From NCBI GenBank assembly GCA_000433455.1, contig HF992490.1, forward strand, positions 1 through 15,398: DNA of 15,398 nucleotides. The letters are read 5' to 3'. The notes under the pieces were generated by a model. That model had not been told where the DNA came from, did no database searches, and saw nothing but the letters and a program-made list of their open reading frames with translations. The DNA comes from Mycoplasma sp. CAG:877 (lineage in GTDB: Bacteria; Bacillota_I; Bacilli_A; RF39; UBA660). How positions within the stretch are numbered: the stretch's first letter is position 1; every line of letters begins with the position of its first letter. Of this stretch, positions 6,496 to 13,419 are shown in pieces. A program made the translations under genes and the position numbers.

Positions 6496-7434
6496 TTATT
6501 TTCCATTTATAAGTCTTACTCTAAGTTCAGCTTTTTCTCTCTCACTAATAAAAGCACAATCTATAGCGTTCAAATTAAATCTAACAAAATCTTCCTCTGT
6601 AAAATTAAAAGCTTTCTCTAACTCTTCATACTCTTTATTTAAAGTAGTATTTGAAACTGTTCTGTTATCCGTATTAATTGTAACTAAGATATCATGGTCC
6701 ATCAATTTCTTTATAGGATGAATTTCCATACTTAAAACAGCCTTTGTATTAATATTACTAGTAGGACAAATTTCTAACACAATCTTTTCTCGGCAAAGCT
6801 TACCCATAACAGCTTCTGACTCAATACTTCTAATCCCATGACCAATTCGTCTAGCTCCAAATAATATAGCATCAACAACACTATCATATCCATCAGCTTC
6901 ACCAGCATGAATAGTAAAAGGAATCTCCTCTCTAGAAATAATTTCGAAAAGTTCTTTAAAGTCTCCAGTCTTATACTTTGCCTCATCTCCAGCTAAGTCA
7001 ATACCAACAACACCCTTACCTAAAAACCTCTTTGTAAGTTCGATTATTTTATAATTTTCCTCAAAACTAAAATTTCTCATCATGCAAAAAATTAAATTAA
7101 TTTTAACATAACTGACCTTAGTAAATCCTCTTTTCATAGCTGCAACAACATCATCAATACTATTTTTCTCTATATGAAGTAATGGACAAAATCTAACTTC
7201 TGCATAAATAACTTCATCCTTTTCTAATGCCTTAGCAAGCAAGTAAGCATACATTTCTATATTATCTAAATCTTGTAATAGTTTTATAGGTAACTTAAAT
7301 TTTTCCAAATACTCACTCAAACTAGATGAGTCCGTATCAATTAGTTCACTACTTGCATCATAACCCAATAACTGATTAGTATATGGAACATCTATTGAAC
7401 CATCAAAATGTAAATGTAATTCAACTTTTCTCAC
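6496..7434 (-). CDS. add: Adenosine deaminase
   Basis: A 312-residue cytoplasmic zinc hydrolase that converts adenosine (and deoxyadenosine) to inosine in purine salvage. The metal and active-site motifs are all present: HLHFDGS with His7 and His9, HAGEA with His176 and catalytic Glu179, GHG with His199, EICPTSN (221-227) and NTDN with the zinc ligand Asp256. The second Asp of the common NTDD motif is Asn here; that variant is familiar in Gram-positive deaminases and is not taken as a defect. Length is close to the usual 330. The start is GTG at 7434, with a modest AAGGG about 9-10 bp upstream and no in-frame ATG before the conserved HLH. It is transcribed alone, from a predicted promoter at 7460-7489 to its own terminator. 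Confidence 0.92.
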   Translation of the reverse strand: MRKVELHLHFDGSIDVPYTNQLLGYDASSELIDTDSSSLSEYLEKFKLPIKLLQDLDNIEMYAYLLAKALEKDEVIYAEVRFCPLLHIEKNSIDDVVAAMKRGFTKVSYVKINLIFCMMRNFSFEENYKIIELTKRFLGKGVVGIDLAGDEAKYKTGDFKELFEIISREEIPFTIHAGEADGYDSVVDAILFGARRIGHGIRSIESEAVMGKLCREKIVLEICPTSNINTKAVLSMEIHPIKKLMDHDILVTINTDNRTVSNTTLNKEYEELEKAFNFTEEDFVRFNLNAIDCAFISEREKAELRVRLINGK

Positions 7435-7459
7435 ACTATCACAACCCTTATTATCTACA

Positions 7460-7489
7460 ATTATATCATGTATCTTAAAAACATGTAAA
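7460..7489 (-). promoter_or_regulatory. Predicted sigma-70-type promoter of the deaminase gene
   Basis: On the minus strand TTTACA (plus 7484-7489) and TATAAT (plus 7460-7465) are 18 bp apart. Transcription would begin about 20 bp before the GTG start. The 26-bp repeats lie immediately upstream. Confidence 0.55.
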
Positions 7490-7491
7490 TT

Positions 7492-7591
7492 AAATATCTA
7501 AAAAGTCTAAAAAACATTGTAGAGTTACAATTATACAAATATCTAAAAAGTCTAAAAAACATCAAGTCTCCCCACACAAAAAAAGTCTAAA
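7492..7591. repeat. Exact 26-bp direct repeat plus a partial third copy in the divergent promoter region
   Basis: The same 26 bases (beginning AAATATCTAAAAAGTC and ending AACAT) occur at 7492-7517 and 7537-7562, 45 bp apart. A shorter copy of the AAAAGTCTAAAA core lies at about 7581-7591. They occupy the 215-bp gap between the deaminase gene and the divergent Ca2+-ATPase gene, upstream of both. They could be binding sites for a shared regulator or a duplicated promoter segment. Confidence 0.65.
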
Positions 7592-7649
7592 ATAAACACA
7601 TATACATACAATCAACTTCTTCATCATATATTTCAACAAGGAGGAAATT

Positions 7650-10241
7650 ATGTATACAGGACTAAATAATGAAGAGGTTTTAGCAAGTAGAAAGAAATAT
7701 GGAACCAACGCAATTACTAGTAAAAAGAAGAATAGTTTTTTTAAACTTTTTATAGAAACTCTAGCTGATCCAATTATTAAAATTCTACTTATAGCTCTAG
7801 CAATTAAAACTATATTTTTATTTCATGACTTTGACTGGTTTGAAACAATTGGCATCGTAGTAGCAATCTTAGTAGCATCTCTTATCTCATCAATTTCAGA
7901 ATATGGTAGTGAATCTGCCTTCGAAAGGCTTCAAGAAGAATCATCAAAAATTAACTGCAAAGTAAAAAGAGAAAATAAAATTCTAGAAATACCTATAGAC
8001 GAAATAGTAGTTAATGATATTGTAATACTACAATCTGGTGATAGAATTCCAGCTGACGGTATTATCATCTCAGGAGAGATAGAAGTTGACGAATCAAGTC
8101 TTAATGGTGAAAGCATCGAAGTAACTAAAAATCAAAATATAAATAACTTAGTTTATCGAGGAACCGTAGTCTATTCCAAAGAAGCCTTAATGCAAGTGAA
8201 AAAAGTAGGGGATAGTACTTATTATGGACAAATGACCCAAGAACTACAAGAAACAACACCTGACAGTCCTCTAAAAATACGCCTTCGAAAACTAGCAAGT
8301 ACCATCAGTATTATTGGCTATATTAGTGCCGCACTAGTCAGCTTCTCGTATCTATTTTCAGAAATAGTTGTTCAAAATAGCTTTATTCTAGCAGACATCA
8401 TAACTACTGTAACTAATATCCCACTAATGTTTAAATACATTCTTTACGCTCTTACACTAAGTGTCACAATAATAGTAGTTGCTGTACCGGAAGGACTACC
8501 TATGATGATAACATTAGTTCTCTCATCGAATATGAAAAAAATGTTAAAAAGCAATGTCTTAGTACGCAAACTAGTAGGTATAGAAACAGCTGGCAGCCTA
8601 AATATTTTATTTACTGATAAAACAGGTACTCTAACCAAAGGTCAACTTGAAGTAGTAAGCATTCTAACTGGTGAAAAAAAAGAATTTATTTCTGAAAAAG
8701 AGTTCCAAAACTACCAAAAATTTTCAAATTATTTAAAGTATGCCTGTATCTATAATAACTCTAGCTATTATGATGATAAAAATAATATTGTTGGCGGAAA
8801 TATTACTGATAGAGCCATTCTTAAATTTATCAAAAAACCAGTAGAAAAAAATATCAAAAAACTAAAAACAATCCCATTTGACAGTACAAAAAAATACTCC
8901 TCAACAGTCCTAGCTCTAAAAACGCCAACTAATTTCATAAAAGGTGCCCCCGAAAAAATCTTGCCACTTTGTACTTCATACTTAACCCTAGATGGTAAAA
9001 AAAGAACACTTCTAGAAAGAGAGACTCTCATAAATGATATTAAAACAAAAACAAGTAATGGAATTAGAGCCATTCTTTTAGCCTATAATGACAATTATCA
9101 TTACGAAGAACTAAGTCGCCTAACCTTAATAGGAATTATTTACCTAAAAGACGAAGTCCGAAAAGAGGCCATAGAAGGCATTGAACTTGTTAAAAAGGCC
9201 GGAATCCAAACTGTCATGATAACGGGGGATAGTAAAGAAACTGCTTTAAGTATTGCTAAAGAAACAAAACTAGTAACTAGCGAATCTGATATTGTTTTAA
9301 CTCATCAAGAATTAGAAACCTACACAGACACAGAACTAAAAAAGATTATTCCAAATCTACGAGTAGTCGCAAGGAGCCTTCCTCAAGATAAAAGTCGTCT
9401 AGTAAAAGTATCCGAAGAATTAAACTTAGTAACCGGTATGACTGGTGATGGAGTAAATGATGCCCCGGCTCTAAAGAAAGCCGATGTCGGATTTGCTATG
9501 GGATCAGGCTCAGAAGTTTGCAAAGAGGCCAGTGACATAGTTATTTTAGATGACAATTTCTTATCTATTGCTAATGCTATTCTGTTTGGTAGAACAATAT
9601 TTAAAAGTATTAGAAAATTCATCATATTTCAATTAACGATAAATCTTTGTGCTGTAGGTCTTTCAATAATTGGTCCCTTTATTGGTATTGAAACTCCAGT
9701 AACTATAGTTCAAATGTTATGGATAAATATGATAATGGACACTTTAGCTGGAATTGCCTTTTCATATGAACCAGCTTTAAAGTCCTACATGAATGAAAGA
9801 CCTAAGAAAAAGGAAGAACCAATCATTAACAAATATATGTATGGCGAAATACTATTCACGGGTTTATATTCCTCCATACTATGTCTAATATTTTTAACAA
9901 GTAGTACCATTCGTTCTTTTTATCGTTATGATCCAAATGATAAATATTTTATGACTGCTTTTTTTGCCTTATTTATATTTATGGGTATCTTTAATAGTTT
10001 CAATGCTAGAACTACTAGAATAAATATTCTCTCAAACATCTTCAAAAATAAAGCTTTCCTAATCGTAACTTTAATAATCGTTATAGTTCAATTATATCTA
10101 ATCTATTATGGTGGAGAATTATTTAGAGCCTTTGGCCTCACCTTAAAAGAAATTCAAATTACCATTCTTTTAGCCGCAACAGTTATTCCTATTGATTGGA
10201 TTAGAAAACTAATTGTCAAAAGAACACATTCTTCTATTTAA
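7650..10241 (+). CDS. PMCA-type (P2B) calcium-transporting P-type ATPase
   Basis: An 863-residue membrane pump that uses ATP to export Ca2+. The start follows AAGGAGG. In order: N-terminal cation-ATPase domain, membrane helices M1-M2 (about 41-83), actuator domain with LNGES (151-155; most P-type ATPases have TGES), M3-M4 with the ion-site motif PEGLP (280-284), phosphorylation motif DKTGTLT (Asp323), nucleotide domain with KGAPE (431-435), TGDSKET (525-531), and hinge motif TGDGVNDAPAL (598-608). Membrane helices M5-M10 follow, with NMIMD (693-697) in M6 giving the other ion-site residues. PEGLP together with NxxxD is typical of the single-site plasma-membrane calcium pump class. The length is complete. 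It appears to be a single-gene unit ending near the terminator at 10341, divergent from the deaminase. Ca2+ is inferred from the family; another divalent ion cannot be excluded. Confidence 0.93.
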   Translation: MYTGLNNEEVLASRKKYGTNAITSKKKNSFFKLFIETLADPIIKILLIALAIKTIFLFHDFDWFETIGIVVAILVASLISSISEYGSESAFERLQEESSKINCKVKRENKILEIPIDEIVVNDIVILQSGDRIPADGIIISGEIEVDESSLNGESIEVTKNQNINNLVYRGTVVYSKEALMQVKKVGDSTYYGQMTQELQETTPDSPLKIRLRKLASTISIIGYISAALVSFSYLFSEIVVQNSFILADIITTVTNIPLMFKYILYALTLSVTIIVVAVPEGLPMMITLVLSSNMKKMLKSNVLVRKLVGIETAGSLNILFTDKTGTLTKGQLEVVSILTGEKKEFISEKEFQNYQKFSNYLKYACIYNNSSYYDDKNNIVGGNITDRAILKFIKKPVEKNIKKLKTIPFDSTKKYSSTVLALKTPTNFIKGAPEKILPLCTSYLTLDGKKRTLLERETLINDIKTKTSNGIRAILLAYNDNYHYEELSRLTLIGIIYLKDEVRKEAIEGIELVKKAGIQTVMITGDSKETALSIAKETKLVTSESDIVLTHQELETYTDTELKKIIPNLRVVARSLPQDKSRLVKVSEELNLVTGMTGDGVNDAPALKKADVGFAMGSGSEVCKEASDIVILDDNFLSIANAILFGRTIFKSIRKFIIFQLTINLCAVGLSIIGPFIGIETPVTIVQMLWINMIMDTLAGIAFSYEPALKSYMNERPKKKEEPIINKYMYGEILFTGLYSSILCLIFLTSSTIRSFYRYDPNDKYFMTAFFALFIFMGIFNSFNARTTRINILSNIFKNKAFLIVTLIIVIVQLYLIYYGGELFRAFGLTLKEIQITILLAATVIPIDWIRKLIVKRTHSSI

Positions 10242-10340
10242 ATCACAAATTTACAAGCTTTTCCACTTATACTAAAAAAAATCACCACTTAGTCATCTTT
10301 TATTTTTCTCACCTGAAGAAACCAAATCCTCCCACAACAA

Positions 10341-10376
10341 AAAACTTTGACCCAACACAGTCAAAGTTTTAATTTT
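10341..10376. terminator. Bidirectional terminator between the Ca2+-ATPase and ABC operon
   Basis: AAAACTTTGAC (10341-10351) and GTCAAAGTTTT (10360-10370) are perfect 11-bp arms around an 8-base loop. T-rich sequence follows on the plus strand and a run of T follows on the minus strand. It serves the two convergent genes; the upstream 10242-10338 holds nothing else I can identify. Confidence 0.85.
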
Positions 10377-10380
10377 GTAC

Positions 10381-11175
10381 TTATGCCCTTGCTACCATCA
10401 AATTACTCGAAGAATATCTTTTTAATCCTTTATAAAATATTAAGAAAGAAAGACTTGCTAATAGAACAGTAACTCCTATTACTAATAAGAACAAATATGT
10501 ATTGAATTTTCCTATAACAGAAACTGGTATATATACTGTTAATCCAACTGGTATTAATGTATACAACAATACTTTAACAACCCCTTTAAATATTCCATCT
10601 GGGTATGTAGCAAATTGTGTCATTAAATTATTGCCAGTATCTGCTATAAAGTCAGATTTATTAATCCAAAAACTTAAACTTCCAAGTATTATCGCAATAG
10701 ATGTTAATATTAAACTTCCTGTAATCGCAAACAATACAAATAGTAAGAATACCCTTACTGAAAATCCATATATAAATACAATTATTACGCCATATAATAT
10801 ATCCCCAATTGCTGAAGCTGAAATAGTAGAAGTTATTGCCGCCAACAAAACATTCTTTGGCTGTACTAAAAACGCATCCAACTTTCCAGTATTAATAGTA
10901 TCAGACAACTTATATGCACTTTCAAAGAAAAAGTGTGAAATTCCAAATGTTGTTGAAGTTAATCCCCAGAGAAGTAATACTTGCTTTAGCCCATATCCTC
11001 CAATGTTATCTTTTAACGAAAATAATATTATCCATTGTACAATGAAACACGCATTATTAAGAATCATAAAAATAACATTCATTAAAAAAGTTGTCTTGTT
11101 TAACATTTCTCTCATCAACGCATATTTAACAGACAAGAAATTTACCTTTAATTGATTTTTAACCTCCGTTAACAT
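10381..11175 (-). CDS. ABC-2 type transporter permease, second subunit
   Basis: A 264-residue integral membrane protein with about six hydrophobic segments after a basic N-terminus. It belongs with the ABC-2 permeases of the uncharacterised exporter family COG3694; the conserved 'KLDAFLVQPKN' segment (98-108) and the 'FATYPDGIFKG' segment fit the related permease pattern. ATG at 11175 overlaps the end of the preceding permease gene by 17 bp and follows AAAGGGGTG about 10 bp upstream, so translation is probably coupled. A GGAGG inside the first codons has no useful start behind it. It is the last gene of the operon. It should pair with the other permease to form the channel; the substrate is unknown. 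Confidence 0.85.
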   Translation of the reverse strand: MLTEVKNQLKVNFLSVKYALMREMLNKTTFLMNVIFMILNNACFIVQWIILFSLKDNIGGYGLKQVLLLWGLTSTTFGISHFFFESAYKLSDTINTGKLDAFLVQPKNVLLAAITSTISASAIGDILYGVIIVFIYGFSVRVFLLFVLFAITGSLILTSIAIILGSLSFWINKSDFIADTGNNLMTQFATYPDGIFKGVVKVLLYTLIPVGLTVYIPVSVIGKFNTYLFLLVIGVTVLLASLSFLIFYKGLKRYSSSNLMVARA

Positions 11176-11950
11176 TAAGCTTTTTCACCCCTTTCTTGTA
11201 TAGTAACGAACACAATAAATATGTAAGTCCCAAGTAAATAATCTGTGCACCAATAACTCTGCACCATAAACTAAAACTAAAGTTTACAAATAACTTTGCT
11301 GGTCCATAGGAAACAACATAAATAGGGCTATAAGAAATTATTGGCTGCAAACTTGCAGGAAAATACTCGATTGGAAATATCGTTCCAAGTACCAAAATAA
11401 ATTTACTATATACCCAATACAATGGATTTGCATCTTCAATATAAAAGGAAATAAGTCCGATAAAAGCTATCAACAATGTACTTATAAGCGTTGCTAGTAC
11501 CATTGTAATAAATACAAGTAGTATTCCTAAAATACTTATATCTGGTAATCCCTTTAGAAAAACAACTCCAATGAATGAACCAATTATAGCCAATAGAACA
11601 AACTTAATTGTAACGTTACCTAAATGACTAAAAACAGAATACAACACATAGTTATAAGGTTTATTAATATTATAGGCAATATTTCCACCTCGAACATCAT
11701 CAGCAATCTTTTTACATAATTTTCTTCCTCCTAATGACATCCATAAAATCTCCGTAATAATAACATACCAAATCATTTGACTCATAGTATAACCATTGAT
11801 CAATTGTGTAGAATCAGCATACAAATATCCCCATAAGTTATAAAATATTAACATCAAAACACAAAATCCTACAAATCCCACTAGAATATTAAGAATGTAT
11901 TGTAAGTTACTCATCAACTCAAACTTATATATTAAGAAATATTTTTTCAT
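11159..11950 (-). CDS. ABC-2 type transporter permease, first subunit
   Basis: A 263-residue integral membrane protein with about six membrane segments. It resembles COG4587 permeases: a short amphipathic start (MKKYFLIYKFEL), the cytoplasmic loop with DVRGGNIAYNINKPYNY (89-105), and the C-terminal 'FPIEYFPASLQPII' segment. Its ATG overlaps the stop of the ATPase gene by 4 bp (ATGA), the usual sign of translational coupling. Together with the ATPase and the other permease it makes a complete exporter of the COG4586-COG4587-COG3694 type. The substrate of that type is not established. Confidence 0.87.
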   Translation of the reverse strand: MKKYFLIYKFELMSNLQYILNILVGFVGFCVLMLIFYNLWGYLYADSTQLINGYTMSQMIWYVIITEILWMSLGGRKLCKKIADDVRGGNIAYNINKPYNYVLYSVFSHLGNVTIKFVLLAIIGSFIGVVFLKGLPDISILGILLVFITMVLATLISTLLIAFIGLISFYIEDANPLYWVYSKFILVLGTIFPIEYFPASLQPIISYSPIYVVSYGPAKLFVNFSFSLWCRVIGAQIIYLGLTYLLCSLLYKKGVKKLNVNGG

Positions 11951-12930
11951 CTTTTCTCACCATTCTTATAAATATCACTGATTATATCCTCAAGTGGTGT
12001 ATTAGAAATATTTATATCAACAATATTATCAGGATTAAGTAACTTTAAAGCATCCGTAACACTTCTTTTCGTTGCATCAACTTCAATCTTTAAATTATAT
12101 CCTTTGTCTTTTAAAATTGTTAGACCATCTTCATCATCTAAATTTACTTTTTCTCTCATTTTTACTTCAACAATTTTTTTATTTAAGTAATGGTATTTTA
12201 AATTTTCCATTGTATCATCTAACACAACCTTACCATCATTGATAATGATAACTCTCTTACATAACTTTTCTATATCTGAAACATCATGACTTGTTAGAAA
12301 TATTGTCGTTTTATATTCTTTATTCATTCGTTTAATCAATGTACGGATATTTTCTTTAACGACTGGATCAAGACCTATTGTAGGTTCATCTAAAAATAAC
12401 ACGCTAGGTTCATGAATTAAGGAAGCGACTATTTCACAACGTATCCTTTGCCCTAAACTTAAATTTCTAATAGGCGTATCAATAAATTCATCTAATTCAA
12501 AAACTTGTTTTAACTCTTCAATTTTCTTTTCCAAAGCAAATTCTGGAATATCATAAATAGCTCCAAAAAACTTAAAATTATCATATGGAGTTAAATGCAT
12601 CCATAATTGTTCCTTTTGCCCAAATACTGTTCCAATATTATAAGCTAATTTCTTTCTTTCTTTTCGTGGATCAATATCCATTACTTTTATATCTCCTTTA
12701 TCAGGATAAAGAATACCTGTTAACATCTTAATAGTTGTACTTTTTCCTGCTCCATTAGGCCCAATAAAAGCAATCATTTCTCCTTTATCTACCTTAAAGC
12801 TTATATTTTTAACGGCTTTTATTTGTTTATATTGAGGCTTAAACATGGATTTAAGACTACCTTTAAAACCTTTACCCTTAATTTTTACTTTAAAGCTTTT
12901 TGATAGATTTTTTACTTCAATTATTGCCAT
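11947..12930 (-). CDS. ABC transporter ATP-binding protein, exporter of COG4586 type
   Basis: A 327-residue cytoplasmic ATPase that drives the two permeases encoded next to it. The start is taken at ATG 12930 (MAIIEVKNLSKSF), where the family normally begins; an earlier in-frame start at 12987 would add 19 unusual residues and lies at the predicted promoter. AAAGGA is about 13 bp upstream, rather far. Motifs: the GLKG/SLKS-like insertion before the core strand (about 21-30), Walker A GPNGAGKST (57-65), FGQKEQLW with the Q-loop (103-110), signature LSLGQ (157-161), Walker B VLFLDEP (177-183) and the switch His215 in TSHD. A C-terminal domain of about 85 residues follows. The 'GQK.QLW' variant is characteristic of COG4586. 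Confidence 0.93.
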   Translation of the reverse strand: MAIIEVKNLSKSFKVKIKGKGFKGSLKSMFKPQYKQIKAVKNISFKVDKGEMIAFIGPNGAGKSTTIKMLTGILYPDKGDIKVMDIDPRKERKKLAYNIGTVFGQKEQLWMHLTPYDNFKFFGAIYDIPEFALEKKIEELKQVFELDEFIDTPIRNLSLGQRIRCEIVASLIHEPSVLFLDEPTIGLDPVVKENIRTLIKRMNKEYKTTIFLTSHDVSDIEKLCKRVIIINDGKVVLDDTMENLKYHYLNKKIVEVKMREKVNLDDEDGLTILKDKGYNLKIEVDATKRSVTDALKLLNPDNIVDINISNTPLEDIISDIYKNGEKR

Positions 12931-12975
12931 AAAATAAATCACATCCTTTCTATTATCCTTTAGTCTCCTAAAACT

Positions 12976-13005
12976 ATTATATGACATAAGTACTCATAAA
13001 ACCAA
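12976..13005 (-). promoter_or_regulatory. Predicted promoter of the ABC operon
   Basis: On the minus strand TATAAT (plus 12976-12981) lies 18 bp downstream of TTGGTT (plus 13000-13005). Transcription would start about 40 bp before the ATPase ATG. Being downstream of the small-RNA terminator, it suggests the operon does not depend on read-through from the small RNA. Confidence 0.45.
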
Positions 13006-13029
13006 AGGTTTAATTCTAGTCGAGCAAAC

Positions 13030-13056
13030 AAAAAATCACTTCAAAAAATGAAGTGA
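13030..13056 (-). terminator. Intrinsic terminator of the small RNA
   Basis: On the minus strand TCACTTCA (plus 13049-13056) pairs perfectly with TGAAGTGA (plus 13036-13043) around a 5-base loop and is followed by six T. Confidence 0.85.
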
Positions 13057-13129
13057 CTCCGTACTTTATTGTTCGTGTAGGACTATACCCTATGCAGCTC
13101 GATAAATCTTATGCATACTCACTCGACTT
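13030..13129 (-). ncRNA. Stand-alone small RNA of about 100 nt, family not recognised
   Basis: A near-consensus promoter and a clean intrinsic terminator frame about 100 bases with no credible protein gene. The RNA would start near 13129 and end in the U-tract at 13030-13035. Visible pairings: TATGCA/TGCATA (plus 13112-13117 and 13091-13096) around a 15-base loop; an alternative small hairpin TAGG/CCTA just after it; and the terminator stem. A GAGTGA near the 5' end could pair with TCACTT of the terminator's left arm, which would allow a switch. It lacks the signal recognition particle core (GGAAGGAAGCAG-like), T-box or 6S features, and does not match a purine or preQ1 riboswitch. An 8-codon frame (ATG at 13116) lies within it without a good ribosome site. 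It may be a trans-acting RNA, or a leader for the ABC operon that begins 100 bp downstream. Confidence 0.55.
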
Positions 13130-13135
13130 GCCACC

Positions 13136-13164
13136 ATGATAACATAGTAAAAGATTTCTGTCAA
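13136..13164 (-). promoter_or_regulatory. Strong sigma-70-type promoter of the small RNA
   Basis: On the minus strand TTGACA (plus 13159-13164, perfect -35) and TATCAT (plus 13136-13141, four of six -10 matches) are exactly 17 bp apart. It is the best promoter match in the window, and no gene start lies close downstream. Confidence 0.75.
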
Positions 13165-13243
13165 CCTAAAAATGTTTACAAAACGCAACGTTATCATTTT
13201 TATAATTAGCCAGACGGCAAAACATACATTCAAAAAAGCTTGA

Positions 13244-13328
13244 ATCAAAATAAAAGGCTCAACAAAAGAATACACTCAAGATAAAAATCTCAATCAAAAT
13301 AAAGTCTTCATTCAAAATTAAATTCTCA
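13244..13328. repeat. Degenerate 18-bp tandem repeat
   Basis: Three adjacent 18-bp units (13275-13292, 13293-13310, 13311-13328) and one separated unit (13244-13261) share a TCAAAATAAA...CTCA pattern. More degraded versions continue to about 13378. The strand is strongly A/C-biased. The rest of 13165-13243 and 13329-13370 shows nothing else I can identify; a 61-codon frame crossing the area has no ribosome site. Confidence 0.55.
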
Positions 13329-13370
13329 CAAAAAAAGATCCAAATCAAATCAAAATCTTCGCTCAAACCA

Positions 13371-13413
13371 AAATTAAAAGGACTGTAGCTCCAACTCTAT
13401 ATGTTACAATCCT
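13371..13413 (-). terminator. Terminator of the FemABX-family gene
   Basis: On the minus strand AGGATTGTA pairs with TACAGTCCT (9 positions, one wobble; plus 13405-13413 and 13379-13387) around a 17-base loop, followed by TTTTAATTTT. It starts 7 bp after the stop codon. Confidence 0.65.
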
Positions 13414-13419
13414 CTATCT

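Noticed and set aside
6496..7434. Adenosine deaminase with a lost active-site aspartate (NTDN instead of NTDD)
   Set aside because: The zinc-binding Asp is kept, and the NTDN form is common among Gram-positive deaminases.
10502..11155. 217-codon plus-strand frame
   Set aside because: It lies entirely opposite the well-supported ABC permease gene and has no domain pattern or ribosome site.
13030..13129. The small RNA as a CRISPR tracrRNA
   Set aside because: There is no CRISPR array, no cas gene and no anti-repeat target in the window.
13030..13129. The small RNA as signal recognition particle RNA or a preQ1 riboswitch
   Set aside because: The conserved SRP tip sequence is missing, and the CTACAC-like stretch is not followed by the A-rich tail that preQ1-I requires.
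13090..13275. 61-codon minus-strand frame
   Set aside because: It starts at GTG with no ribosome site, crosses the small-RNA promoter and terminates within the RNA; composition is not gene-like.
13275..13328. A CRISPR array
   Set aside because: The 18-bp units are degenerate and adjacent with no spacers between them.
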